From assembly GCA_002286855.1 (NCBI GenBank), contig NRSV01000025.1, positions 248,001-312,000 of the forward strand: a DNA stretch of 64,000 bases. The letters are read 5' to 3'. This stretch comes from Bipolaris cookei (Eukaryota > Ascomycota > Dothideomycetes > Pleosporales > Pleosporaceae). The notes beneath the pieces are model-generated. The model had not been told where the DNA came from, made no database searches, and saw only the letters and a list, made by a program, of their open reading frames with translations. Positions 31,973 through 42,625 of the stretch are shown here, piece after piece (the stretch's first letter is position 1; every line of letters begins with the position of its first letter). The translations under genes were made by a program, and so were the position numbers.

Positions 31973-34110
31973 ACCCACCGCCTCCAATATTCCAAACCCC
32001 AGACAACGAAAAGTCCTCTTTCGACTTTCTAAGCCGTGTTGAGCAAAAGCTTGCACAATACAATGCGTCTGAAAGCATTCTACGGCGTTGGTTATTCGAA
32101 ATCCTAAGCGTCTTCACAAGCGCAGCCTGTATGGGTGAGAGATCTCTAGGTTGTGTCACCACATATATTTCACAGACTAACAGAGAAAACAGGGGCAATT
32201 ATTGGAATACTTTTCTATATTGATGATAGGTCCCTCAATAAATGGCCCTCGGGCCTAACAATTATCACTGTTCTTTCTAAAATCGCATCAGCAGCACTCA
32301 TTCTGCCAATATCCGAGGCCATCGGACAACTCAAATGGACCTGGTTCAATGGCAATAAATCTAGGGACGCGTTCGATTTTGAAATCTTCGACAAAGCATC
32401 GCGCGGAGCATGGGGTTCATTTATGCTCTTGTGTCGTACAAAGGGCAGATCCCTTGCTGCATTGGGAGCTCTCTTGACAGTGTTCTTATTGGCAATTGAT
32501 ACATTCTTCCAACAAGTAACTGATCTACCGGAGCGCTGGATAATACAAGGGGATAGCTTCATTCCCCGCAGCATTCGTTACGAGCCCAAAGTCGAGGAGC
32601 AATTCGACAGCACTTGGGAAATTACACCAGTAGCCCAAATGAACCCTGACCTACGAAGCGCGATGCATTCATTTTTCTACGACAATGGGACCCAACCAGC
32701 AGTGGTTGGTAATACCACTCAAGCTGAAATACCATTGGTATATCCTACTAGTAGGTGCGAATGGCCATCCTACGAGACTTTGGCAGTTTGTAGTGCTTGC
32801 GAAGATGTATCGCATATGCTCGAGTATGCTTGCCTCACAATGAAAATGGATCGGATAAGGAACTCCACCGGCCCTGGTACTGAGAGTACGTGGCCAAATG
32901 GTAAGTTATCCTCATATTGGTATTGTTGGATACATTGCTGCACCTATCATCCGATCGCTTCTCTCTGGACAGCAACGTTGAAATTCGGGGCTGCTTTTAG
33001 TTTAATGTATTTTGGAATTATCGCTGAAATTATGTCACAGGAACTGCATGTGGCTATTTCTTGAATGCTACCAGTAGTGACCCTGTCCTCATGTCTGACT
33101 TTCGATTGGAGAACGACACAATAGGAGAGACGCTTCTTATGCGTACCCTACCGCTCACCACGAACCCTGTTAGAAAAGCTCTCTATGGAGGATCCATCAA
33201 GTTCAAAAACATTCAGTATCCTATGCTCGATGCGCTGATTGTCAGCTCTATAAACGGCTCGGTCGAAAACGTATACAACAAGAAGCTCCCTGTTGCTCAA
33301 GAGTGTGTTTTTTCGTTTTGCGTTAAGACAATCCGTTCTTCATATGACTCAGGAGGATACCAGGAATATCTGGAGGAAACCTTTGTAAACTCAACATCCT
33401 CGAAATGGCCGTGGTCGACTGAATATGATGCATCGACAGATATGACTTTAACAGAAATCGATGCGGAGATTAACATACGTCCACCGGGTCCTGAAAACAT
33501 TACCAAGAACTTCGGCATCTCTAATTCGACATATCTGGATTTCGTTACGGTTCTTGACGAAATATTCCCATCGATGCTTACGGTTTCTAATACGACGGCG
33601 CCTCCATTCATTAAGATCAGGACCAGCTTCACGAGACAGATCATGTATCGTGCGGTTAGCTATAGTCCATGGCTTTCGCCCAACAATGTCACTCACCATA
33701 TACAAAGGATGGCGCAAGCTATGACTAATGTGATAAGGTCGGACTCACATAGCAACGAGCTCATTCAAGGGACGGCTTATGAACGGGAGACGTATGTTGC
33801 AGTTCACTGGCCATGGATGACGTTTCCTTTACTCATGTTGTTTTTGAGCATTGTGTTCCTTGTCGCCACAATGTACAAGACTTCAAGGGATAGCCATGGC
33901 GAAATTGGCATGTGGAAAACCTCAGCGATGCCAACGCTGATGTATGGTCTACCAAAAACCACACAAATGGATATCATGTCGAATACTGCATCGAGAGCGA
34001 TATCTCGTAGAAGCTCCAGAAAAGTAAGAACTAGGCTGCTTCCAAAACAAGGCTGGAGGGTTTCTGGACAAATAACTGCGAGGCCACCGCCTCCACCTGG
34101 TTTCTTTTAA
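31888..34110 (+). CDS. DUF3176 membrane protein, paralogue A
   Basis: Three exons, 31888-32134, 32193-32900 and 33041-34110 (introns of 58 and 140 bp, donors GTGAGA and GTAAGT), give 674 residues. The fungal DUF3176 signature is clear: SKIASAALILPISEAIGQLK then WTWF, DFEIFDKASRGAWGSFMLLC, and GRSLAALGALLTVFLLAIDT. Membrane spans lie around residues 75-95, 110-130, 175-195 and near the C-terminus (LMLFLSIVFLVATMY). Between the last two is a long extracytoplasmic part with many NxS/T sites and paired cysteines (SYETLAVCSACEDV). The tail ends in basic residues and PPPPPGFF. Molecular function of DUF3176 is unknown. The intron positions equal those of paralogue B. Confidence 0.88.
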
Positions 34111-34134
34111 CGTGCAGGATCAGTCATCCGGCCA

Positions 34135-34700
34135 CCCCACTAAACCTGACGCGACGCGACGCACATTAGATCCATAACAACGGAATAAATAAATAAATCA
34201 GTTTATAGTGCTACCTGGGTCCCCTAAGGGTCTATGAACACTAGAGAGTCGCCTTTAGATACAGGGCAAACATGGGTTCTTCCCCTTAACACCCCTGCCT
34301 TCGTATCATTTTCTTCCCCTCCCTCTTCAAGTCCATCGATTTTTACTGGTGCTGCCCTGCCCTTGATGAGGGGAGCAGAGCACAAGTGTTTGTTTTAGTG
34401 GGTTAGTTGAAATGGAGCCCACTCCTCCATGTCTGTACCTTTAATCTCCTTTGCCACTTGGAACTGTCCAAGGAGCTCCGTGTCTAGTAGCCAGCGTCCC
34501 GCTTCTGCCGCCTTTTTCTTCTCCTACAGGAGATCTTTAATCCTAGTTGAGCATTCCCTTTGGAGGAGGCAGATTCTTGGTCCGCTCTGTTTTGGGCAGA
34601 ACGCTAGGACGTGTCGTATCGTTTGCCTGGGTCCTCCGCAGGGGCAGGCTAGAGAGACTTCTGGCACCCCTATGCGTGAGAACAACGCAATATAATCAGA
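34135..34700 (-). mobile_element. LINE 3'-end relic of a second family, minus strand
   Basis: Translated on the minus strand, 34700-34400 reads LFSRIGVPEVSLACPCGGPR then QTIRHVLAFCPK. This is the Cys/His module typically found after the RNase H domain of fungal LINEs. Homology-like frame continues through one TAG to EEWAPFQLTH. A TTTA-type simple repeat at about 34186-34199 (AATAAATAAATAAAT on plus) may be its 3' tail. It lies immediately after DUF3176 gene A. Confidence 0.7.
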
Positions 34701-34799
34701 TAAAAATAGAAATACAATTTATTATCTAGCTTTACATGAAGTCCGAGTGTGTCCTTAAACGTGGCACTTCGTGCACGTCGGCGGCGCGCGCTTTCGTCA

Positions 34800-36167
34800 C
34801 TGACTACTTTCACCCTGCAAGAGATGAAGAAATCATCCCATACAAGTTCAGACCATGAAATTCTCTCAACTACAATATCTCTATATCAAAGGAATCGAAA
34901 GAAGAAGAAGCAGCCGCGCACAAAGATTATATCCAAACAATAGAAGACAACTCTATAGTAATCTACTCAGACGCCTCGAAAACTAAAGACGAAGATGGGA
35001 TAGGAGTAGGCTTAGCAGTCTATAACCCAAACCAAGAAGAAATCTACGCAAGAAAAGAGAATATAGGCGAAAACCAACTTGTCTATAACGGAGAGCTTGA
35101 AGGAATTACAATGGCCTTTGAGTACGCTGCTAAAACAGCCCAAAAAGACCAAAATATCCACGTTTACGCTGACAACCAGGCCGCAATCTACAGGCTCCAA
35201 AGCCTATCAGATAAGCCTGGCCAGCAGTAGGTAATTCGGTGCCAAAAAGCAGAAAAAGCTATTCGTAACAAAAAAGCAAAGATCTTCTTGAAATGGGCGC
35301 CAGGCCACACAGATATAGAAGGAAACGAAAAAGCAGATTCCTTAGCAAAGGAAGCTACAAAACAAGCACCAAAAAAATCACAAACAAGTCTAGCTTTTCT
35401 AGGTACTAAGATCAAACTCCTTCAACGAGCTAGCCAAGCAGAAGAGTGGAGAGAGTATAGGGAAAAAGCAAGAGAAAAGAAGACTAGCTACGGAGCTATC
35501 TTCGATCTAAAGCTTAAAAACCAACTAGCAATCCCGAGAGGCACGAAAAGAGATATTTCAGGCTCTTTCTATTCTCTTAAGATAGGACACGGATACTTTA
35601 ACTCCTACCTAAAGAGAATTAAGAGAAGAGAATGTGATCTTTGTAAATGCGGGAGACCGCAAACAGCAGAGCATCTACTTCTATACTGCGGCTTCTACAG
35701 CGCAGAAAGAAACCAGCTTAAAAAGACGCTAGACCAAAAAGTACTTAAACTCCCACTTCTACTCCATACCACGAGCGGCATAGAAGCTACTTTAGCTTTT
35801 GTTACTAGCACGAGGATAGGAACAAGAAAGTGGCATCTAGGCCAGGACGGCTAGACGAAAAGAAAAACAAGAAAAATAATAACAAGAAGAAAAACAACTT
35901 TGCTTTTATTAGTACCATTTCCTTTCCCCTAAGAGAGCTCGCTGGAAGGCAGCCTAGCTGCCCTACATCTCTCCCTGTTACCAAACTGCTCTTTAGCACC
36001 AGGCATCTAGAAGGCTAGCAATAGCTTAGCTAGATAAAGGCCGAAGCACCATAGTCACGCAATACAGCACAACGTACCAAATTGTAACTAGTTAGATAGA
36101 ACGGTCTTTGGCCAAAGTCCTACATAGCCAACGGCTGATACAGGACTATAATGGAATAATAATAATA
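34800..36167 (+). mobile_element. 5'-truncated Tad1-like LINE, copy 2
   Basis: RNase H region with the first catalytic Asp retained (IVIYSDASKTKDEDG near 34,960), then HVYADNQAAIYRLQSLS, KWAPGHTDIEGNEKADSLAK, CKCGRPQTAEHLLLYC and WHLGQDG, ending at 35854. Stops interrupt it: TGA at 34856 (copy 1 has TGG) and TAG at 35228 (copy 1 has TGG), both G-to-A changes. The frame 35288-35854 remains open. The 3' UTR ends in the tail ATGGAATAATAATAAT at about 36151-36167. This tail shows what the end of copy 1 looked like before its transposon insertion. Confidence 0.88.
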
Positions 36168-36790
36168 GCAAAGAGATCAGAGTCTTGGCAACAGACCACA
36201 TTGGCCGAATTGACAAAAAGGCATTCATTGCGTCGTTTGTAAAGGTTATTCGAAACAGCTCTCTCAAGAGACAACGTTATTTCAAGCTTCCGAGCAACTG
36301 GCTTAGTGCCTAATGACCTGTCAGTGGTACTATCGAAGCTTGATGTCAAGCATCGCACGCTAACACCGCTCCTACCAGGGACGACACAATAGAACCGCAA
36401 GACACCCACCAATACTGCTGAAGTAGAGGCTCAATCTATGCTGGTTCAAAATAGCATTTTAAAAAAAATGGTTCCTCAACTTCTGCCATGGTTGATATAC
36501 TGCATTCGCAGACGTTGCTAGCAGCCCGAGTGCTGCAACTTAAGGTGTCAAACAAGGCTTTGTCTGAGCGCAAATCGCAGAAGCTGAGGCGGATTTAGGA
36601 GGGTGGAGATCTCTCAAAGGAATATGCAGAAGCATTGATGGCCGAACTAGACGTTAAGGCGCAGGTAGAGAGGGAAACGCGTGAAGATAGGACCCGAAGA
36701 GGCGCGGGCAAGCAGCGCAAAAGGCACTGTAAGCGCTGCAGCAAGGCAGGGCAAAATTTACGCATGTGTAAGAAAGATACAGCAGACTAG
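36168..36790 (+). pseudogene. Fot1-like transposase C-terminal relic (copy 3)
   Basis: Heavily decayed. In shifting frames one reads ATGLVPNDLSVVLSKLD then VKHRTLTP, matching GLTPHDYRVVLSQLD in copy 1. Further on, LMAELDVKAQVERETRED is followed by a zinc knuckle HCKRCSKAGQNLRMCKKD, in which the His is replaced by Gln. Several stops and frameshifts are present. The relic begins abruptly at the LINE copy 2 tail, so the LINE probably inserted into it or joined by deletion. Confidence 0.8.
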
Positions 36791-36931
36791 CGACTAACTG
36801 CATCTACTTGTAGCTATAGTATAATGTTGTGCGGGTGGGTCATTGAGGTTTGAAGGTCCAAGAGCCCAACAGCTTGTTAGAGCGGACCACTCGCTTAGCC
36901 GTCCCACTCGTTATGCACTCATGCTAATTTG

Positions 36932-39173
36932 TTATGTAAATATGTACATTAAGAAACCAGGTGGAGGCGGTGGCCTCGCAATTATTTGACCAGAAACCCT
37001 CCAGCCTTGTTTCGGCAAAAGCCTGATCCGAACTTTACTCGCGCGTTTACCTCTCATCACCCTCGGGCGAGTTGTAGATATAACTCCTTCTTGTATGTCT
37101 TTCGGCAAGCTGTACATCAACGCCGGCATCGCTGAAGTCTTCCAAGTGCCGAGATCTTCGTAACTCTCACTTGAGGTCTTCCTGATTGTTGAGATCAGAA
37201 AAACAATGCTGAGGATGAGCATAGCTAATGGAAACGCGAGCCAGCCCCATTGGACTGCGACATAGGTTTCTCGCGCGTAGGCGCTACCGGGAATAAGTTC
37301 GTTACTGTCCGTGTCGGATCTTATTACGTTTGTGATAGCTTGAGCCATTCGTTCCAGGTGAACCGTAACATTGTTTGGCGCGAGCCAAGGATTGAAATGA
37401 AAGGTACGCCAGAAGGTCCTGTCCACGCGGCCGGCAAATATCTTCATGAATGGCGGCGATGTCGGGTTGGGGACTATGATCATCGATGGGAAGATCTCGT
37501 CGAGGATTACGGCCAGATCGAAGAATGTCTCATTAGAGACCCCAAAGGCAGGCTTGTTTTCTGCTAATGATGGAGGTCGTATGCTGATATTTGGATTGAA
37601 ATCTTGTCCAATTACTGTCATGTTATCCATCCATTCAGATTTCCATGGAAAATCTGCCTTGGTATTATTTATAAACACTTCCTGTACCTCTTCTTTATAA
37701 TCTCCGTCATGGTACGAGGAGCAAAGGGTTTTGACACACCACGTCAGCATACATTCTTGAGCAACGGGTCGTTGTTTCTTGTAGACGCTTTCAGCAGTGC
37801 CATCTGCTGAGCTCACTATCAACGCGTCGAGTATGCGATATTGGATATGTTCGAAGTTGATGGTCGCGCTGCCATAAAGAGGCTTCCTGAACAAATTCGT
37901 GACGAGCGGCAAGGCGCGCATAAGGAGTGTCTCACCCGGTACAGGGTCGGTGAGGTTCGCAACTCGGAAGCCTGACATGAGAACGGGATCATCACTAGTT
38001 GCATTTAGAAAATAACCGCAAGCATTATCTACGAAACATTTAGCGATCGACCAAATACAGTGTCAATTTTGAGATAGCTGAACGTTGTTATTGTTTCATT
38101 CGTTAAGAACGGCATAAATGTATTGAAACAGATAAAAACGCCTAAAACAAATGCGTACGTACCTCGAGGTGCAGTATAGTTCCAATTAGGGCCCTTCGCA
38201 TCCCTGATCCAGTCCATCTTTGTCTTGAGGCAAGCGTATTCAAGAAGATGCGAGACATCTTCGCAAGCACTACAAACTGCCAAGGTCTCGTAAGATGGCC
38301 ATTCGCATCTTCCGGTAGGGCATACGAGAGGTATCTCAGCTTGCGTGGCGTTACCTGTTGTAAGTGGACGGGTGCCATTCTGATCGTAGAAGAAAGGCAA
38401 CATTCCTCTCCTTAGTTCATTGTTCGTTACAGCGTATGGTAGGCTACTATCATCCTCGTACTGAGACTCGACACTGGGTTCGTAACGAGTAATTCGTGGG
38501 ATGAAGCTTTCGCCCTCGAGTTTCCATCGCTCTGGCAAATCGGTTACTTGCTGAAAAAAGGTGTCAATTGCTAATAGGAGTATTGTCAAGAGAGCACCCA
38601 GCGCAGCCAGAGACCGGCCCTTTGTACGACACAAGAGCATGACTGAGCCCCATGCACCACGTGATGCTTTGTCGAAGATCTCAAAATCAAATGCATCCCT
38701 GGACTTTTTGCCATGAAACCAAGTCCACTTCAGCTGTCCGATCGCTTCTGATATTGGTAAAATGAGTGCTGCCGATGCCACTTTTGAAAGAATCGTAATG
38801 ACGGTCAGAGCAGGGGCCCAGGTATTGAGGGATTTGTCATTCAGGTGATATAGCAATCCAATGATCGCGCCTGTCAGGATACTTAGCGGTTTGTACACAT
38901 GAGTGGGCGGGCGGGTCGTGTCGTACCCATGCAGACTGCACTTGTTGTTACACTGATAATTTCGAATAACCAACGTTTCCAAATGCTTTGGGATGCACTG
39001 TACTCTGCAAGCTTTTGCTCGAGGCGACCCGGAAAGTCGAGCCGGCGCTTTTCGTATTCATCAGTTCGATAGGTTTTAGGCGGTGGTCTGGGTGCACTTT
39101 CGCCCGTTGGCATGTATGAAAATTGAGATTCATTGGAAGTAAAGGGTAGAATATTCTCTTGTGCTCCTGTCAT
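36932..39173 (-). CDS. DUF3176 membrane protein, paralogue B
   Basis: Mirror image of paralogue A. Exons 39173-38927, 38870-38163 and 38028-36932 give 683 residues; exons 1 and 2 have the same lengths as in A (247 and 708 bp), with introns at the same places. The first 28 codons are identical to A, after which the protein differs at roughly a quarter of positions. Motifs: SKVASAALILPISEAIGQLK then WTWF, DFEIFDKASRGAWGSVMLLC, PSYETLAVCSACEDV and, at the end, LPKQGWRVSGQIIARPPPPP. It ends LMYIFT, ten residues beyond A, because the stop is displaced. No disabling mutation is seen, so it is likely functional. It is tail-to-tail with A across 2.8 kb of transposon debris. Confidence 0.88.
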
Positions 39174-39744
39174 CGCATGAACAACTGCTAATCAAAGTTT
39201 GAGAAGACATAATCTATTACTGAAGGTGATGTTTTGAATAAGGTGATGGAGTCCATCATTGGTAGTCGCGCCTGTACTATGCGGGCCTTCTTGCAAGAAT
39301 AAAGATACCAAGGACCAGGCGCTTATCGGCTACTGGTAAGCGAGCGGCAAGTTATCTAGCAAAGATGATCGGGTTGTGGATTTGCGCTTCGAAAAACAAT
39401 CGAAGGCACAAGTGTGCATCTAGAACAGACAATTCAGTCATTTGGATATAGAGATGTACTTGGCTTGAGAATCAGACCTGTAGCATTGATGTCTTTAGCG
39501 CTATAGCCTGACAACACATGGAGCGTTGGGCGGCTTCGGGAGGGAGGGAGGTAGTTGCGCCAATCATGTAGCAGACATCCGTGGTAGCGCCGTGGCGCAA
39601 TACGCCTGCAGGACTGTCGTATCAAGTGGGCCAATCAAGACTGGGCAAGGTGAAATGATAAATACTGGCTGGCAGTGAATACCGCGTCAAGCACAAGCGC
39701 TTAAAATAGTACAATTAGGCAGCATAATTAATTAGGCGCAACGT
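39089..39744 (-). repeat. Identical inverted-repeat arm B (656 bp)
   Basis: Exact reverse complement of 31317-31972. It covers the first 28 codons of DUF3176 gene B and 571 bp upstream, including the same two-codon upstream frame. Inner ends of the two arms are about 7.1 kb apart. Confidence 0.95.
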
Positions 39745-40810
39745 AAGGCGACTTTCTTCCTTCGATAGTGCATAGCGGGGCCAGCGGAGTCCGGGCGGGA
39801 GCCATCTCAAATCTGGTCTGGCGGACGAGGCGCCTAGGTACTGAACACATGATGCTGTCAAGCATGCAAGACTACTCACATCTGGTTAGAAATAAGATGG
39901 TTCAAGAATGGTAAAGTTAAGAATTTCGTAGGCGTGCAAAAGTCTTGGAACACTACGATGAAACCTGCTGATGTCCACCAAGACCTACTTCGATGCATCT
40001 AAAGACTATAGCTGTGCCTGAACGACTGTAGAATGAAAACTCTTCGTTCCTAATCTTGCTCATAATGCGATAGATACTTGTTGTATAGGCATGGAAATTG
40101 AGATCCCGACATCCAAAACGTCGTCATGTTTATACGTCATGTGCTTGGTGTCTACAGCGAAGAGGTAGGTAGGACTGAGGCCACAGAATTTTAAACGGCA
40201 CGTTGCATATTTTGATACCCCCATCATGCATCTCATACGTACGTGTAGAGTGACAAAATGTCAACCTACGCAGGGAATAAGTTCGGGAATTATCATCGTC
40301 ATGTAGCCATAGGCTAATTGAGCTGCCATGAGGAAGCTCATACGGTCTGAAGGTCGGTCCAATGTAAGAACACCGATGATGATACCTTAGTATTGGGACA
40401 AGCGAAGCAGAATGGTCGATATCACATTGCATGGGCACTGGGATCGCTTGTTCATAATGCCTAGGACTATGTGTTCATGTCTGATGTGATTGTGGATAAT
40501 GCAATCATGCCAAAAGGAAAAAAAAGATGAACTTGCATGAAAGACATTTTGATAAGGGTTACATGATTGTTGCCTGTATTGCGCTCAAACAATGAGGAGG
40601 GGAATCACATAGCGTCACTGCTGACACTGGGCGCTTAACCGGAATACATGATTGGTGTATCGCTCTCTCAGTTTACCCTGGAACTTTGATGATACATACC
40701 TGGGTATGGCCTTTCTGATATGGCACTTGATGTATACATAATCAAAATCATTCTGAGAATGCTAAAGCAGTAAATGAAGGGTTCTCAGACCTGAAGGGCA
40801 GTCCAGAAGA
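39745..40810 (-). repeat. Outer, diverged part of the inverted duplication (arm B)
   Basis: The minus strand matches about 30230-31316 in many patches with an estimated 65-80% identity. Homology fades near 40,800. No gene is recognised inside. Confidence 0.75.
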
Positions 40811-41821
40811 AGCTGTGTTGATAGTTGTTTGCATTACAATTGCAAGTTCCGTGATCATTGCATCACCGTAGCAAAAGTACCTCCAATCTCGGTTGTGGAG
40901 CAAGGGTGCGAACGCCACCAAATCATCAGAACATCACACTGCTAAGTCAATAGTCTCGTAGAAAGTCTTTTAAAAAAACATTAAATCAATTTCTGTGAAA
41001 ATTCGATCAGAGGGAGCGAAGAAAGTGTAGCGCTGGCCATGCGTTTCGTGCACCCAAAAGCTGTGACTAGGTCGCGGGAACGGCTGATTGGCGTAAGGTA
41101 CCGATCAAGCAGAGCCAATCGCTTCATCTCCTGTCAAGGGATCAAAACGCTGCCAAGTCACATCGCATGGCTATATGCCTTCGATTGGTTAGAAATCGCT
41201 CTGAAAACTGCTGAAAACGAAGGCAATCACAAGCCTAGAGTTGAACTTACAGAATCTTAGATCTTTGGACCTGCCTTGTTGAAAGCCCTTTCAGCGCTTC
41301 GAATGTGATGATTCCGTGTGATGAAAACCCCTGAAGCCTTCCAATCTATTGCGTGACGTCCCAAGGCCTCCACCAATGTCAATCTAACGCCGCATGTTCC
41401 AGTCGTGTCGGCTTTTGCGTTTCACCTTTCCTCATTCGTAGTCTGGCCATCATGCCTTTGCTTGTTTCTCCCAATAGTTGTACAGCTCCGCGTGGTGTGC
41501 GCATTGTGCATGCTGTTCCGTGTGCTTTGCACCGCATAGGTGGCTTCAAAAGCGGTTACCAAGATAATGAGTGACCACGGGTCGAAGCGCCAACTACTGG
41601 GTTGTAGGTGTCAATCGGTAGTACAGGATTACCGAATCTACAATCGTCATGGTAAGTTGATGAAGGATAAATGCGTCGATACGTCCCTCATTCCAGTACC
41701 CTTGCAGCATCCACTACTTCGCCTTTCTTGACAACGACGTTTCGTTGTGCGAACTTCCACGCTCTTAACATTTTCAACCTTAACCCATTGAACAAACGAT
41801 CGTCCAGGAGGAGCTGCAGCC
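40811..41821. other. Intergenic region upstream of the secreted repeat-protein gene
   Basis: About 1 kb without a supportable gene; two frames of about 73 codons on the plus strand lack motifs. It should hold the promoter of the gene at 41822. Confidence 0.45.
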
Positions 41822-42477
41822 ATGCGCGGAACAGTCATCTTCGCTCTTGCCTCTTTTGTTTTTCCAACTTTTGTCGCTGCTGTCCCAGTGATCGGCGTAA
41901 GTGACATCGTGTCTAAGACTATGAATGAGTGTCCTGACGCCTGCAACAGACCACTTCCCTTAATGTAGTGGCGGATGTCAAGAGGCATGCTGAGCCTACC
42001 GGAGACTTAGTTAAACGAACTCGCAAGGTGCTCTGGCCACCACGTGATGCCGAGGCTCTTGTTGAGCGATCCCGCGGTGTGGGACGCCCTGGAAGAAACT
42101 CGCGTAGTGCCGACGAAGTAGCAGACAGGCTAGTTGACCGAGCTCGCGGTGTGGGTCGTCCTGGAAGGAACTCACGTAGCGCTGAAGAGCTGGTCGACCG
42201 AGCTCGTGGAGTGGCTCGCCCTGGAAATAACTCACGTAGCGCTGAAGAGCTGGTCGACCGAGCTCGCGGTGTGGGTCGTCCTGGAAGGAACTCACGTAGC
42301 GCTGAAGAACTTGTCGAGCGATCTCGTGGAGTGGCTCGCCCTGGAAATAACTCACGTAGCGCTGAAGATTTAGTCGACCGAGCTCGCGGTGTGGGTCGTC
42401 CTGGAAATAACTCACGTAGCGCTGAAGAGCTGGTCGAGCGATCCCGTGGTGTAGGTCGCCCTGGTGGACGCAAGTAA
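41822..42477 (+). CDS. Secreted arginine-rich tandem-repeat protein, candidate effector or repeat-peptide precursor
   Basis: Exon 1 (41822-41896) encodes exactly a signal peptide, MRGTVIFALASFVFPTFVAA then VPVIG, with a good VAA cleavage site. A 53-bp phase-0 intron (GTAAGT...CAACAG) leads to exon 2 (41950-42477). The product is 200 residues. A short pro-like segment has two Lys-Arg sites (ADVKR, DLVKR). Seven copies of a 20-residue unit follow, of the type SAEELVDRARGVGRPGRNSR, varying mainly in VDRAR/VERSR and GRPGRN/ARPGNN. The last is cut short at GRPGGRK. The mature protein is very basic, has no Cys and is probably disordered. No known family is recognised. It is convergent with DUF3176 gene C, 148 bp apart. 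The spliced start is preferred because it supplies both ATG and signal peptide. Confidence 0.75.
42050..42474 (+). repeat. 60-bp tandem repeat, about seven units, coding
   Basis: Units are exactly 60 bp in phase with the reading frame, except the second, which carries a 12-bp insertion. Adjacent units from 42121 onward differ at only a few positions, indicating recent expansion or homogenisation. Because the period is a multiple of three and the unit lacks stops in other frames, long open frames also appear on the minus strand; these are shadows. Confidence 0.92.
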
Positions 42478-42625
42478 GAAGATCTATAAGACTTTTCCAA
42501 GAGCTGGTAACTAGTCTGATGGCAGACCATTTCAGAGTATCATTTCTAATATTTCTTTTAAAAACTCTTCTGTATTTTTTATTCGACTGAAAGATGATGG
42601 ATAGCAATGTTGCGGCCGAATGAAA

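Noticed and set aside
41919..42607. Two minus-strand frames of about 200 codons across the 60-bp repeats
   Set aside because: Produced by the in-phase stop-free repeat. Neither has a signal peptide or a non-repeat domain, whereas the plus strand has a spliced signal peptide and a good ATG.
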